In this document: positions 1-5,761 of the stretch, in pieces
Layout: the number at the start of each line of letters is the position of its first letter
How positions within the stretch are numbered: the first letter of the stretch is position 1
NCBI GenBank assembly: GCA_002455915.1
Contig: DKLU01000072.1
Location: forward strand, 1-9,399
Source of the DNA: Chryseobacterium sp. UBA6632
Lineage (GTDB): Bacteria; Bacteroidota; Bacteroidia; Flavobacteriales; Weeksellaceae
Direction: 5' to 3'
DNA length: 9,399 nt
Notes under the pieces: model-generated
The model's input: the letters and a program-made list of their open reading frames with translations, nothing else
What the model was told of the DNA's origin: nothing
Databases searched by the model: none
Translations under genes and position numbers: made by a program

Positions 1-36
1 GATGTGGTAAAAGCAGTGGAATCATTATTAAAATAA
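1..36 (+). CDS. 3' end of an unidentified protein gene (partial)
   Basis: The first 36 bases read in frame as DVVKAVESLLK followed by a TAA stop. This looks like the amphipathic C-terminal helix of a soluble protein whose body lies left of the window. Eleven residues are too few to name a family, and the frame is chosen only because it is open to the edge, ends cleanly, and is followed by a strong hairpin that would suit the end of a transcription unit. Confidence 0.5.
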   Translation, partial: DVVKAVESLLK

Positions 37-55
37 AAATAATTTTCAAGTATTT

Positions 56-90
56 AGGTTTCGGCGCGGCTTTCAGCCGCGCCGAAACCT
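56..90. repeat. Perfect 16-bp GC-rich palindrome with 3-nt loop
   Basis: Arms 56-71 and 75-90 are perfect reverse complements around the loop TTC. The core is GC-rich (GGCGCGGC) in a very AT-rich setting. It lies 20 nt after the stop of the upstream gene and may end its transcript, but only a weak T-run (TTCCCTTT) follows. The symmetry and composition also suit a dispersed intergenic palindromic repeat, as I recall being common in Chryseobacterium genomes; that part is inference. Confidence 0.75.
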
Positions 91-113
91 TTCCCTTTAT
101 AAAATTTTAAGCC

Positions 114-144
114 TTTCATTATATCATTTTAAATATTACATTTG
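114..144 (+). promoter_or_regulatory. Bacteroidetes-type promoter candidate for the GIDE-LemA operon
   Basis: TACATTTG at 137-144 matches the TAnnTTTG -7 element of Bacteroidetes. TTTC at 114-117 lies 19 nt upstream, a near match to the TTTG/TTG -33 element. Transcription would start near 150, shortly before the ATG at 163. Confidence 0.5.
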
Positions 145-162
145 TAGAAACACCAGTTGCAA

Positions 163-1254
163 ATGTTTGAAATAGATATTCAGATGTTGCCTTTTCTAAT
201 GCTTTTCGGATTAGGAATCGCACTTTTTCATACGCTTATTCTTACAGGGCTTTTTAATTTACAATTAAAACCCTCGTGGATTCTATTTATTATCGATCCT
301 TTAATTATTGCTTTGGGATTTTTTCTATTTCCGAAGCAGTCAGGATATATTTTTATTGGACTTTTCGTTTCGGTTTTCGTCTTGGGAATTATTGCCTTTA
401 TCAGGCACGGTATTCAGGGAATTCTTAATAGTTTCAGAGAAGCCAAAAAGGAGAAAAAATCGCTTTGGAAAGTCGCTTTATCAGGATTAGGAGTATTTCT
501 CATCTTTATATGCTTTATTTTCCTTGGAGTTTACTCTATTTTTATAATCATATTTTTAGCCATCATCACTTCTATTCTTCCGAGTAATAAAAACCGTTTT
601 TATTTTTATCAACGAAATCTCTCGACCTCAAAAATTAAAAGTGTCGCCATGGGTCTAGCAGAAATCTGCGGAAAGGCAAAAGCTATTACAATAGCCGTTT
701 CACCCCATACTTCCACCCAATGTGTTGCCTATATTTATACCATCGATGAAATAACCGAAAAAACCGATGATGACGGAAGAACCGACAAATCGTACAGAGA
801 AATAAAAAGAGAAATTAATGCTAAAAATTTTCTTTTGCAGGATGATTCCGGAAGTATTGAAATTCAGACAGAAAAACTGGAATGGATTAATTTTTCGCCC
901 AGTTTTGAAACCGAAACCGGAAGCCGTCGTTACCGGGAATATATTTTAGATGAAAAAACAGAAATACTGATGATCGGGCAAGCTTTTTATGAAGGCGCAA
1001 ACACTATTTTCAGATATGACGAAACGAAAAAACTTTTCGGAATGGCACCTCTGAAAATTGTAAATTTTGCTAATAAATGGCGACCTTTAAAACTTCGCGC
1101 TGTAACCACTTTGCTTTGTATTGCCCTGATTTCAGCGTTTATTTTTATCACCCCGATGAAAGCTGACGGAAGCAAACTCACTTTTGAATCCATCAAACTA
1201 AAAGAAAGGTTTTCTAAAAATCCTTTAGATATGATTAATTATCTTTTTAAATAA
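163..1254 (+). CDS. Polytopic membrane protein with GIDE/MULAN-like (BAM) domain, no RING
   Basis: The protein has 363 residues from the ATG at 163. An in-frame TTG at 157 is possible but less likely. The N-terminal third holds about four or five hydrophobic helices (roughly residues 8-31, 39-56, 61-80, 102-140). A cytosolic-looking domain of about 150 residues follows, then a last helix near 315-331. The domain starts with LSTSKIKSVAMGLAEICGKA, continues with a Cys-Val-Ala-Tyr-x-Tyr strand (near 187-192), a DDSGSIEI strand (227-234), and ends in an IGQAFYEG segment (271-278). This order matches the GIDE/BAM domain of the mitochondrial E3 ligase MULAN (MUL1), where the domain sits beside membrane helices. 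No Cys/His RING follows, so ubiquitin ligase activity is not implied. The gene is first of four closely spaced genes, the second being lemA-like; GIDE and LemA proteins often neighbour each other in bacteria. Family assignment is by motif memory; cellular role unknown. Confidence 0.75.
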   Translation: MFEIDIQMLPFLMLFGLGIALFHTLILTGLFNLQLKPSWILFIIDPLIIALGFFLFPKQSGYIFIGLFVSVFVLGIIAFIRHGIQGILNSFREAKKEKKSLWKVALSGLGVFLIFICFIFLGVYSIFIIIFLAIITSILPSNKNRFYFYQRNLSTSKIKSVAMGLAEICGKAKAITIAVSPHTSTQCVAYIYTIDEITEKTDDDGRTDKSYREIKREINAKNFLLQDDSGSIEIQTEKLEWINFSPSFETETGSRRYREYILDEKTEILMIGQAFYEGANTIFRYDETKKLFGMAPLKIVNFANKWRPLKLRAVTTLLCIALISAFIFITPMKADGSKLTFESIKLKERFSKNPLDMINYLFK

Positions 1255-1269
1255 AATTTAATTGTAAAA

Positions 1270-1824
1270 ATGCTTATACCGATCCTTATTTTTATCATTG
1301 TTATTGTTGCGGTCGTCACGTTTTTGGTTAAATCTTACAACCAGATCGTGATCCTGAGAAATAATGTTGATAAAGCCTTTTCAAATATTGATGTGATTTT
1401 AAAACAGAGAGCCGATGAGGTTCCGAATCTTGTTCGTGTGGTAAAAGCGACGGCTTTAAATGAAAATACCGTTCTCAAAGAATTGACAGCATTGAGAAGC
1501 CAATACAATCAATCTGAAAAGACCAATGAAAAGGTGAAAATTGCAGGCGCTATTGAGGGTAAAATAAAATCTTTTTTCGTAACGGTGGAAAGTTATCCAC
1601 AAATTAAAGCCTCTCAATCGTTTCTTGAATTGCAAAAAAGACTAAGTAATCTTGAAGATATGATCTCAGACCGAAGAGAATATTTTAATGACTCGGTAAA
1701 TTTATACAATACAGGAATTCAGGTTTTTCCGGATATGATCTTTGCTAAAATGATGAGGTATCAGAAAATGGAAATGCTGAAATTTTCTGAACAGGAAATA
1801 GAATATAACGGCGTTGAATTATAA
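1270..1824 (+). CDS. LemA family protein
   Basis: The protein has 184 residues, the usual LemA length. One N-terminal membrane helix (about 2-20) is followed by a long alpha-helical domain. Family landmarks are present in order: YNQIVILRNNVDKAFSNIDV (23-42), LKQRADEVPNLVRVVK (44-59), ESYPQIKASQSFLELQKRL (107-125), the SDRREYFNDSVNLYN stretch (133-147) and VFPDMIFA near 152. LemA proteins are membrane-anchored four-helix proteins of unsettled function; they carry a short outward tail and a helical domain whose sidedness is debated. The start lies 15 nt after the GIDE-like gene and the stop 13 nt before the next gene, so co-transcription is very likely. No RBS is visible, as usual in this phylum. 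The family call is firm; the function is not. Confidence 0.93.
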   Translation: MLIPILIFIIVIVAVVTFLVKSYNQIVILRNNVDKAFSNIDVILKQRADEVPNLVRVVKATALNENTVLKELTALRSQYNQSEKTNEKVKIAGAIEGKIKSFFVTVESYPQIKASQSFLELQKRLSNLEDMISDRREYFNDSVNLYNTGIQVFPDMIFAKMMRYQKMEMLKFSEQEIEYNGVEL

Positions 1825-1837
1825 AAACAAATGAAAT

Positions 1838-2182
1838 ATGACCATTGATTTAGGTATTTTAGGAGAATTTGTAAACTCAAGAAAGTTTTGGGGAAGCATG
1901 GCCATTGGCTTTCCGGTGATTACGATCGGGCTTTTCATTATTTATAGTATGGTTCGCAAAGTTCCTTTTTTAAAAGGAATTGCTCAATATATCATCATGA
2001 CATACGGCTTATCGATCTTGGTCTTAATGCCCATTGTTTTCTTCTCTGCTTTTCTGGAAACTGAAAAATTAAAAATAGCACTTACCTATCTTGTGATTTT
2101 ATTTTTCACAGCAATTTTTACGTTGTTTAATCAAAAACAAGTAGTAAACTTTCTAAAAGAAGCTCAAAAAATGAAAAAATAA
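1838..2182 (+). CDS. Small three-helix membrane protein of the GIDE-LemA operon
   Basis: I do not recognise this 114-residue protein. It has a short polar N-terminus, three hydrophobic helices (about 18-38, 50-73 and 78-98), and a lysine-rich C-terminal tail that should be cytosolic by the positive-inside rule. A basic segment (RKVPFLKG, 40-47) separates helices one and two. There are no visible catalytic motifs. It is flanked by gaps of 13 nt (after lemA) and 18 nt (before the DUF3592-like gene), so it is almost certainly co-expressed with them and may be a subunit or partner of the same membrane assembly. Coding status is well supported by length, hydrophobic pattern and operon context. Confidence 0.85.
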   Translation: MTIDLGILGEFVNSRKFWGSMAIGFPVITIGLFIIYSMVRKVPFLKGIAQYIIMTYGLSILVLMPIVFFSAFLETEKLKIALTYLVILFFTAIFTLFNQKQVVNFLKEAQKMKK

Positions 2183-2200
2183 ATCTAAAAACAATCAACC

Positions 2201-2971
2201 ATGTATGCTCTAATTTTTACTTTATTCATTCTGATTGTTCTTTACGTCAGAAAAAAAGAGAATCCCAATTTTTCTTTTAAAAACCTTTTGTTTTCTGGAT
2301 TGATTGTTTGGATCATTTCATTATTCTTTTTCTGGCTTTCAGGATTAGTAGGATCGTCTGTGTACGCTTCTTTATTCGAGAAAAATTATGAAGCTAAAGT
2401 AATTTCTCACCAAACACTTAATGATACTAAAAAAGCGGTGGTAGAGTTTAAAAATGATCAGAATAAAACGCTTGTTTTACCTTTAAATTACGGTTCAAGT
2501 GATCCGATCGCAATTGGAACGATCTTAAAAGTTTCATATAAAAACGGTGATCAACAAGTTAAAAACCTCAGCTTTTGGGAAGATAAAACAACGACTTTCA
2601 TAGTTTTAATTTTCTTCATCATTTTTTCATTTGCCATACTCGGAATTACGCTCTACGCCTTTGGACGTGATATTTCCTTTATCTGGAAAACCGTGATCGG
2701 GTTTGTGATGTATATTTTATTTCCCGCAGCCATGCTTGGATTTATCGTTGCGATGTCTTGGGTGATCTGGGAATATTTTGACGGAAAAAGAGATGACACT
2801 CCAATTTGGGTATTGGGAGTCTGCAGTTTGTTTGTCACCATTTTGATTCCGGCTTTAATTGGCTATATTAAAATGCTTTTCGAAAAAAATGATATAAAAA
2901 TTGAGGAAAATTCAAATTCAAAAAGGATAAAAGCAAGGCTATCAAAGTTCAATAAGAGGATCCCAAAATAG
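2201..2971 (+). CDS. Five-helix membrane protein with DUF3592-like extracytoplasmic loop
   Basis: This 256-residue protein has hydrophobic helices near residues 2-16, 28-50, 131-154, 163-190 and 202-226. Between helices two and three lies a polar beta-rich segment (about 60-128): YEAKVISHQTLNDTKKAVVEF, then a LPLNYGSSDP turn, GTILKVSYKNGD, and a short link into the next helix. This resembles DUF3592-type proteins, in which a small beta domain with a 'G..V.V.Y...' core sits between two helices; the match is my reading, not a search. The C-terminus is basic (SKRIKARLSKFNKRIPK). It is the last gene of the operon, and its 3' end overlaps the convergent alkyltransferase-like gene by 30 nt. No terminator is visible between them. 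Function unknown. Confidence 0.8.
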   Translation: MYALIFTLFILIVLYVRKKENPNFSFKNLLFSGLIVWIISLFFFWLSGLVGSSVYASLFEKNYEAKVISHQTLNDTKKAVVEFKNDQNKTLVLPLNYGSSDPIAIGTILKVSYKNGDQQVKNLSFWEDKTTTFIVLIFFIIFSFAILGITLYAFGRDISFIWKTVIGFVMYILFPAAMLGFIVAMSWVIWEYFDGKRDDTPIWVLGVCSLFVTILIPALIGYIKMLFEKNDIKIEENSNSKRIKARLSKFNKRIPK

Positions 2972-3238
2972 TTTTTTGAAATTTTTAATTCTAAAATTTT
3001 CCACCACAATTCCTTCAGCTTCCAGTTTTTTCTGAAATTCGGGCACCGACAAAGTTCCCGAACTGGAAATCACACGATGCGCCGGAACATCTTTCGGGCA
3101 CCCTCCCATCGCTTTTCCAACGTGACGCGAATGATTAGGATAACCAACGGCTTTGGCAATCGCTCCATAACTTGTGACTTTACCTTTGGGAACCAATTTG
3201 GTAATTTCCCAGACCTGTTTTTTGAAAATTTCGTCCAT
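2942..3238 (-). CDS. Alkyltransferase-like protein (ATL; MGMT family without the acceptor Cys)
   Basis: The 98-residue protein is just the C-terminal DNA-binding domain of the Ada/OGT/MGMT family. The fold motifs are all present: PKGKVTSYGAIAKAVGYPNH (17-36) with the nucleotide-flipping Tyr24, SRHVGKAMGGCP (37-48) with the likely Arg finger at 38, and the active-site motif. In that motif the usual PCHRV is PAHRV (52-56), so the alkyl-accepting cysteine is Ala53. Proteins of this kind cannot remove alkyl groups; known ATLs bind O6-alkylguanine in DNA and channel it to nucleotide excision repair. Cys47 lies in a different place and is not the acceptor. The gene is convergent with the operon to its left. 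A weak -7 match (TATCTTTA on the minus strand, 3257-3264) lies about 20 nt before the start. Family certain, NER role inferred. Confidence 0.93.
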   Translation of the reverse strand: MDEIFKKQVWEITKLVPKGKVTSYGAIAKAVGYPNHSRHVGKAMGGCPKDVPAHRVISSSGTLSVPEFQKKLEAEGIVVENFRIKNFKKLFWDPLIEL

Positions 3239-3292
3239 ACTACAATCTCAATAGAATAAAGATAGAGATAATTTTTAGAATGTAAAAAAATT

Positions 3293-3392
3293 GCTGGAAG
3301 AGAGAAATTGGAAGCCACGATCCTTCATTATATTTCTTTATTAAATGTACATAAGATTGTAAATTTCCATCCTCAAACTTCCCTCTTCCAGC
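3293..3392. repeat. Possible 100-bp element with 15-bp imperfect terminal inverted repeats
   Basis: The left end GCTGGAAGAGAGAAA (3293-3307) and right end CTTCCCTCTTCCAGC (3378-3392) are inverted repeats agreeing at 13 of 15 positions, the outer 10 being perfect. They enclose 70 AT-rich bases with no open frame. The element fills the gap between the ATL and SDR genes. A third related end occurs at 4736-4758. This suits a small non-coding mobile or structural repeat; no target-site duplication is clear. Confidence 0.5.
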
Positions 3393-3478
3393 CATTGAAT
3401 TCCTATTTTCTTATCATACATCAATACCACAAAAATTTTTAAGCGGTAACTTTATATAAATCAAATTCAAATAAAATT

Positions 3479-4270
3479 ATGGCAAATTTAAAAGGGAAAG
3501 TAATTATTGTAACAGGAGCAGCAATGGGTCTTGGCTTGGCTGCAGCAGATGTATTAGCTTCTAAAGGAGCCGATTTAACCTTAGTAGATTATAATGGTGA
3601 AGCATTAGATAAGGCAAAGGCCGATCTACAATCAAAATATCCTGAAAGTAAATTTTTAACAGTAACAGCTGATGTTTCTGTTGAAGAAAATGTGAAAAAT
3701 TATGTGGATGAAACCGTAAAAGAATTCGGGAAAGTGGACGGATTATACAACAATGCTGGAATTGAAGGAAAGCAAGCTCCAATGATTGATTATGACATTA
3801 ATGTTTTCAAAAAGGTAATTGATATTAATTTGTTGGGAGTTTATTACGGAATGAAATACGTAATCCCTGAATTACAGAAAAATGGCGGCGGAAGAATTGT
3901 GAATGTTGCTTCTGTTGGAGGAATAAGAGGAGTTTTAAATCAAACAGCCTACGTGGCAACTAAACACGCCGTAGCCGGAATGACAAAAAATGCAGCCTTA
4001 GAATACGGAAAAGATAATATTTTAACGAATGCAATTGCACCTGGAGCAATTTTGACGCCAATGGTTGCGGAAGCTTTTAATCAGGTAAATCCTGCAGATC
4101 CTAAAGCTGCTGAAAAAGAATATGCATCGAGAAACCCAACAAGAAGATTGGGAGATCCAATGGATGTTGGTCATTTGGTGGCTTATCTTTTAAGTGACGA
4201 AAATGGTTATGTTTCCGGACAAGTGATTGCCATCGACGGTGGAGAATCTAATATGTACGGAAATCCTTAA
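3479..4270 (+). CDS. Short-chain dehydrogenase/reductase (classical SDR, NAD-type)
   Basis: The 263-residue protein is a complete classical SDR with a Rossmann fold. The dinucleotide motif TGAAMGLG spans residues 12-19; Asp37 at the end of strand two (LTLVDYNG) points to NAD(H) rather than NADP(H). NNAG is at 91-94, the structural Asn of the tetrad at 117 (DINLLGV), the catalytic Ser at 145 (NVASVGG), and YVATK at 158-162 gives Tyr158 and Lys162. PGAILTPM (188-195) and the terminal YVSGQVIAIDGG (244-255) are typical. Enzymes of this type oxidise or reduce alcohol/keto groups; the substrate cannot be read from sequence. It is a single-gene unit: about 240 nt of non-coding DNA precede it and a strong terminator follows. 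TAACTTTA at 3447-3454 is a weak -7 candidate. Confidence 0.93.
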   Translation: MANLKGKVIIVTGAAMGLGLAAADVLASKGADLTLVDYNGEALDKAKADLQSKYPESKFLTVTADVSVEENVKNYVDETVKEFGKVDGLYNNAGIEGKQAPMIDYDINVFKKVIDINLLGVYYGMKYVIPELQKNGGGRIVNVASVGGIRGVLNQTAYVATKHAVAGMTKNAALEYGKDNILTNAIAPGAILTPMVAEAFNQVNPADPKAAEKEYASRNPTRRLGDPMDVGHLVAYLLSDENGYVSGQVIAIDGGESNMYGNP

Positions 4271-4306
4271 TAGAAAATAATAAATTTTTTAATCTTTGTT
4301 AGTGTT

Positions 4307-4345
4307 AAAAATTGCCTGTCTTTGGATGGGCAATTTTTCTTTTTT
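4307..4345 (+). terminator. Intrinsic terminator after the SDR gene
   Basis: Arms 4307-4320 and 4325-4338 pair over 14 bp (two wobble pairs near the tetraloop TTTG). The outer 10 bp, AAAAATTGCC/GGCAATTTTT, are perfect. The T-rich tail continues to 4345. It begins 37 nt after the SDR stop. Confidence 0.9.
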
Positions 4346-4442
4346 AGAAATAGGAATAGTTTATCAACAAACCAATTTCTGACTTCCTATTCGATTTCGC
4401 ACAATTTTTGAACTTTCATTTAACATCACTAAAATATACATT

Positions 4443-4589
4443 ATGAAAAAGTCATTTTTTAGCTTTTTGAACACAGTCAATAAAGCATTATTACCGAAAC
4501 TGAGTGATAAAGATCCGAATAGCCTGACTAAACTTCAAAAGGGAGTTTTGGCATATCGATATTTTGTGTTGATTAATTCTATGGATTAG
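4443..4589 (+). CDS. Small basic protein, 48 residues, conserved-looking
   Basis: This frame encodes 48 residues beginning MKKSFFSFLNTVNKALLPKL and ending YRYFVLINSMD. It has a basic amphipathic N-terminus (FFSFLNTVNKALLP), a central polar DKDPNSLTKLQK stretch, and an aromatic GVLAYRYFVL helix. I recall a family of roughly 50-residue flavobacterial proteins with the same plan (MKK-hydrophobic-x-NKxxLP, then KxQKAxxxYRYWV), sometimes labelled 'SsrA-binding protein' although they lack the SmpB fold; that name should not be trusted. The gene sits alone between the SDR terminator and a non-coding repeat, with no clear promoter. Coding status rests on residue pattern; function is unknown. Confidence 0.6.
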   Translation: MKKSFFSFLNTVNKALLPKLSDKDPNSLTKLQKGVLAYRYFVLINSMD

Positions 4590-4684
4590 TTTTAAACATA
4601 AATAACACATTTTTCTCTCGCAGATTTTTCTGATGAAGCAGATGTTTGTGCTTATTTGTTAAAAGATTAGTGCTATTCGTGTTT
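4588..4684. repeat. Non-coding region resembling a dispersed flavobacterial intergenic repeat
   Basis: The stretch has no frame and contains phrases such as TTTAAACATAAATAACACA, CTCGCAGATTTTTCTGATGA and AGTGCTATTCGTGTTTAA. GCAGAT occurs twice (4620-4625 and 4638-4643). I recall many flavobacterial genomes carrying scattered intergenic copies of such text ('cgcagatttagcagat', 'attcgtgtttaa'). Here it directly follows the small gene and stops before the terminator of the DHS-like gene. Identification is from memory. Confidence 0.4.
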
Positions 4685-4693
4685 AATAAAAAC

Positions 4694-4722
4694 AAAAAAA
4701 CGCCCCAAAATTTGGAGCGTTT
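4694..4722 (-). terminator. Intrinsic terminator of the DHS-like gene
   Basis: Read on the minus strand, arms 4722-4711 and 4709-4698 (AAACGCTCCAAA with TTTGGGGCGTTT) pair over 12 bp with one mismatch. A run of seven T follows (A-run 4694-4700 on the plus strand). It lies about 40 nt after the stop of the DHS-like gene. Confidence 0.85.
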
Positions 4723-4735
4723 GTATATCTTCAAG

Positions 4736-4758
4736 CTTCAGACCTCCGTCTTCCAGCC
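4736..4758 (-). repeat. Solo copy of the GGCTGGAAG repeat end
   Basis: On the minus strand this reads GGCTGGAAGACGGAGGTCTG, similar to the right end of the 3293-3392 element, GGCTGGAAGAGGGAAGTTTG, with 16 of those 20 positions equal. It sits just after the DHS-like stop codon. Confidence 0.45.
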
Positions 4759-4760
4759 TA

Positions 4761-5735
4761 TTATGCGTTTTCTAAGATGTAAGAGAACATTAATGGTGCA
4801 CAGATAGTTGCATCACTTTCAACGATAAATTTCGGTGTAGTAATATCCAGTTTACCCCAAGTGATTTTCTCGTTTGGAACAGCTCCTGAATAAGAACCGT
4901 AAGACGTTGTAGAATCTGAAATCTGACAGAAATAAGACCAGAACGGAATGTCATGCATTTCCATATCCTGATACAACATCGGTACAACACAGATTGGGAA
5001 ATCTCCTGCGATACCTCCACCAATTTGGAAGAATCCAACTCCTTTTCCTGCCGAGTTTTTAGTATACCAATCTGCCAAATACGTCATATATTCGATCCCT
5101 GATTTCATTGTAGTAGCCTTCAACTCACCTTTAATACAGTAAGAAGCGAAGATGTTACCCATTGTAGAATCTTCCCATCCCGGAACCACGATTGGCAAAT
5201 TAGCTTCTGCAGCAGCGATCATCCAAGAATTTTCTCTTGGAATTTCGTAATACTGTTCCAATACTCCAGAAAGGATCATTTTGTACATAAATTCGTGAGG
5301 GAAATATCTTTCTCCTTTAGCTTCAGCATCTTTCCAGATCTCAACGATGTGTTTCTGCAATCTTCTGAAAGCCTCTTCTTCAGGGATACAAGTATCTGTA
5401 ACTCTGTTCAGCCCTCTTTCCAAAAGATCCCACTCATCCTGAGCCGTCAAATCTCTGTAATGAGGCACCCTTTCGTAGTGAGAATGCGCCACAAGGTTCA
5501 TTAGATCTTCTTCAAGATTCGCACCTGTACAAGAGATAAAATCTACTTTCCCTTGACGGATCATTTCAGCAAGAATTTTCCCCAACTCTGCAGTAGACAT
5601 TGCCCCTGCCAAAGTAATCATCATTTTTCCGCCATCCTTAAGGTGCGCAACATATCCTTTAGAAGCATCTACCAATGCAGCTGCGTTGAAGTGCAGATAA
5701 TACTTTTCTATGAATTCAGTTATCGGTTTGCTCAT
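4761..5735 (-). CDS. Deoxyhypusine synthase family protein (possible homospermidine synthase type)
   Basis: The 324-residue protein belongs to the deoxyhypusine synthase family, which uses NAD to transfer an aminobutyl group from spermidine to an acceptor amine through an enzyme lysine imine. Visible landmarks are TLAGAMSTAELG (41-52), SCTGANLEEDL (68-78), PIVVPGWEDSTMG (181-193), IGGGIAGDFP (238-247) and SGAVPNEKITWGK (283-295). Lys295 in WGK corresponds to the catalytic lysine (Lys329 in human DHS). Bacteria lack the eIF5A substrate, so the acceptor must differ; flavobacteria are known for homospermidine as main polyamine, and some bacterial homologues make it. Several spermidine-pocket residues of human DHS appear changed (see findings), so the substrate is open. 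Its start is 26 nt after the stop of the outer membrane protein gene, but a perfect -7 element lies in that gap, suggesting its own promoter. Confidence 0.9.
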   Translation of the reverse strand: MSKPITEFIEKYYLHFNAAALVDASKGYVAHLKDGGKMMITLAGAMSTAELGKILAEMIRQGKVDFISCTGANLEEDLMNLVAHSHYERVPHYRDLTAQDEWDLLERGLNRVTDTCIPEEEAFRRLQKHIVEIWKDAEAKGERYFPHEFMYKMILSGVLEQYYEIPRENSWMIAAAEANLPIVVPGWEDSTMGNIFASYCIKGELKATTMKSGIEYMTYLADWYTKNSAGKGVGFFQIGGGIAGDFPICVVPMLYQDMEMHDIPFWSYFCQISDSTTSYGSYSGAVPNEKITWGKLDITTPKFIVESDATICAPLMFSYILENA

Positions 5736-5749
5736 TTTTTTAATTTTTG

Positions 5750-5757
5750 CAAAGATA
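5750..5757 (-). promoter_or_regulatory. -7 promoter element (TATCTTTG) before the DHS-like gene
   Basis: The minus strand reads TATCTTTG, an exact match to TAnnTTTG, 14 nt before the start codon at 5735. The -33 position falls inside the preceding gene and has no good TTG. A very short leader is implied. Confidence 0.6.
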
Positions 5758-5761
5758 AAAC

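Noticed and set aside
157..162. TTG start two codons before the ATG of the GIDE-like gene
   Set aside because: An ATG follows at 163 and suits the predicted transcription start better; nothing favours the rarer TTG.
3070..3318. 82-residue frame on the minus strand overlapping the ATL gene
   Set aside because: It is an out-of-frame shadow of the well-supported ATL gene and its upstream region; the residue pattern shows no domain.
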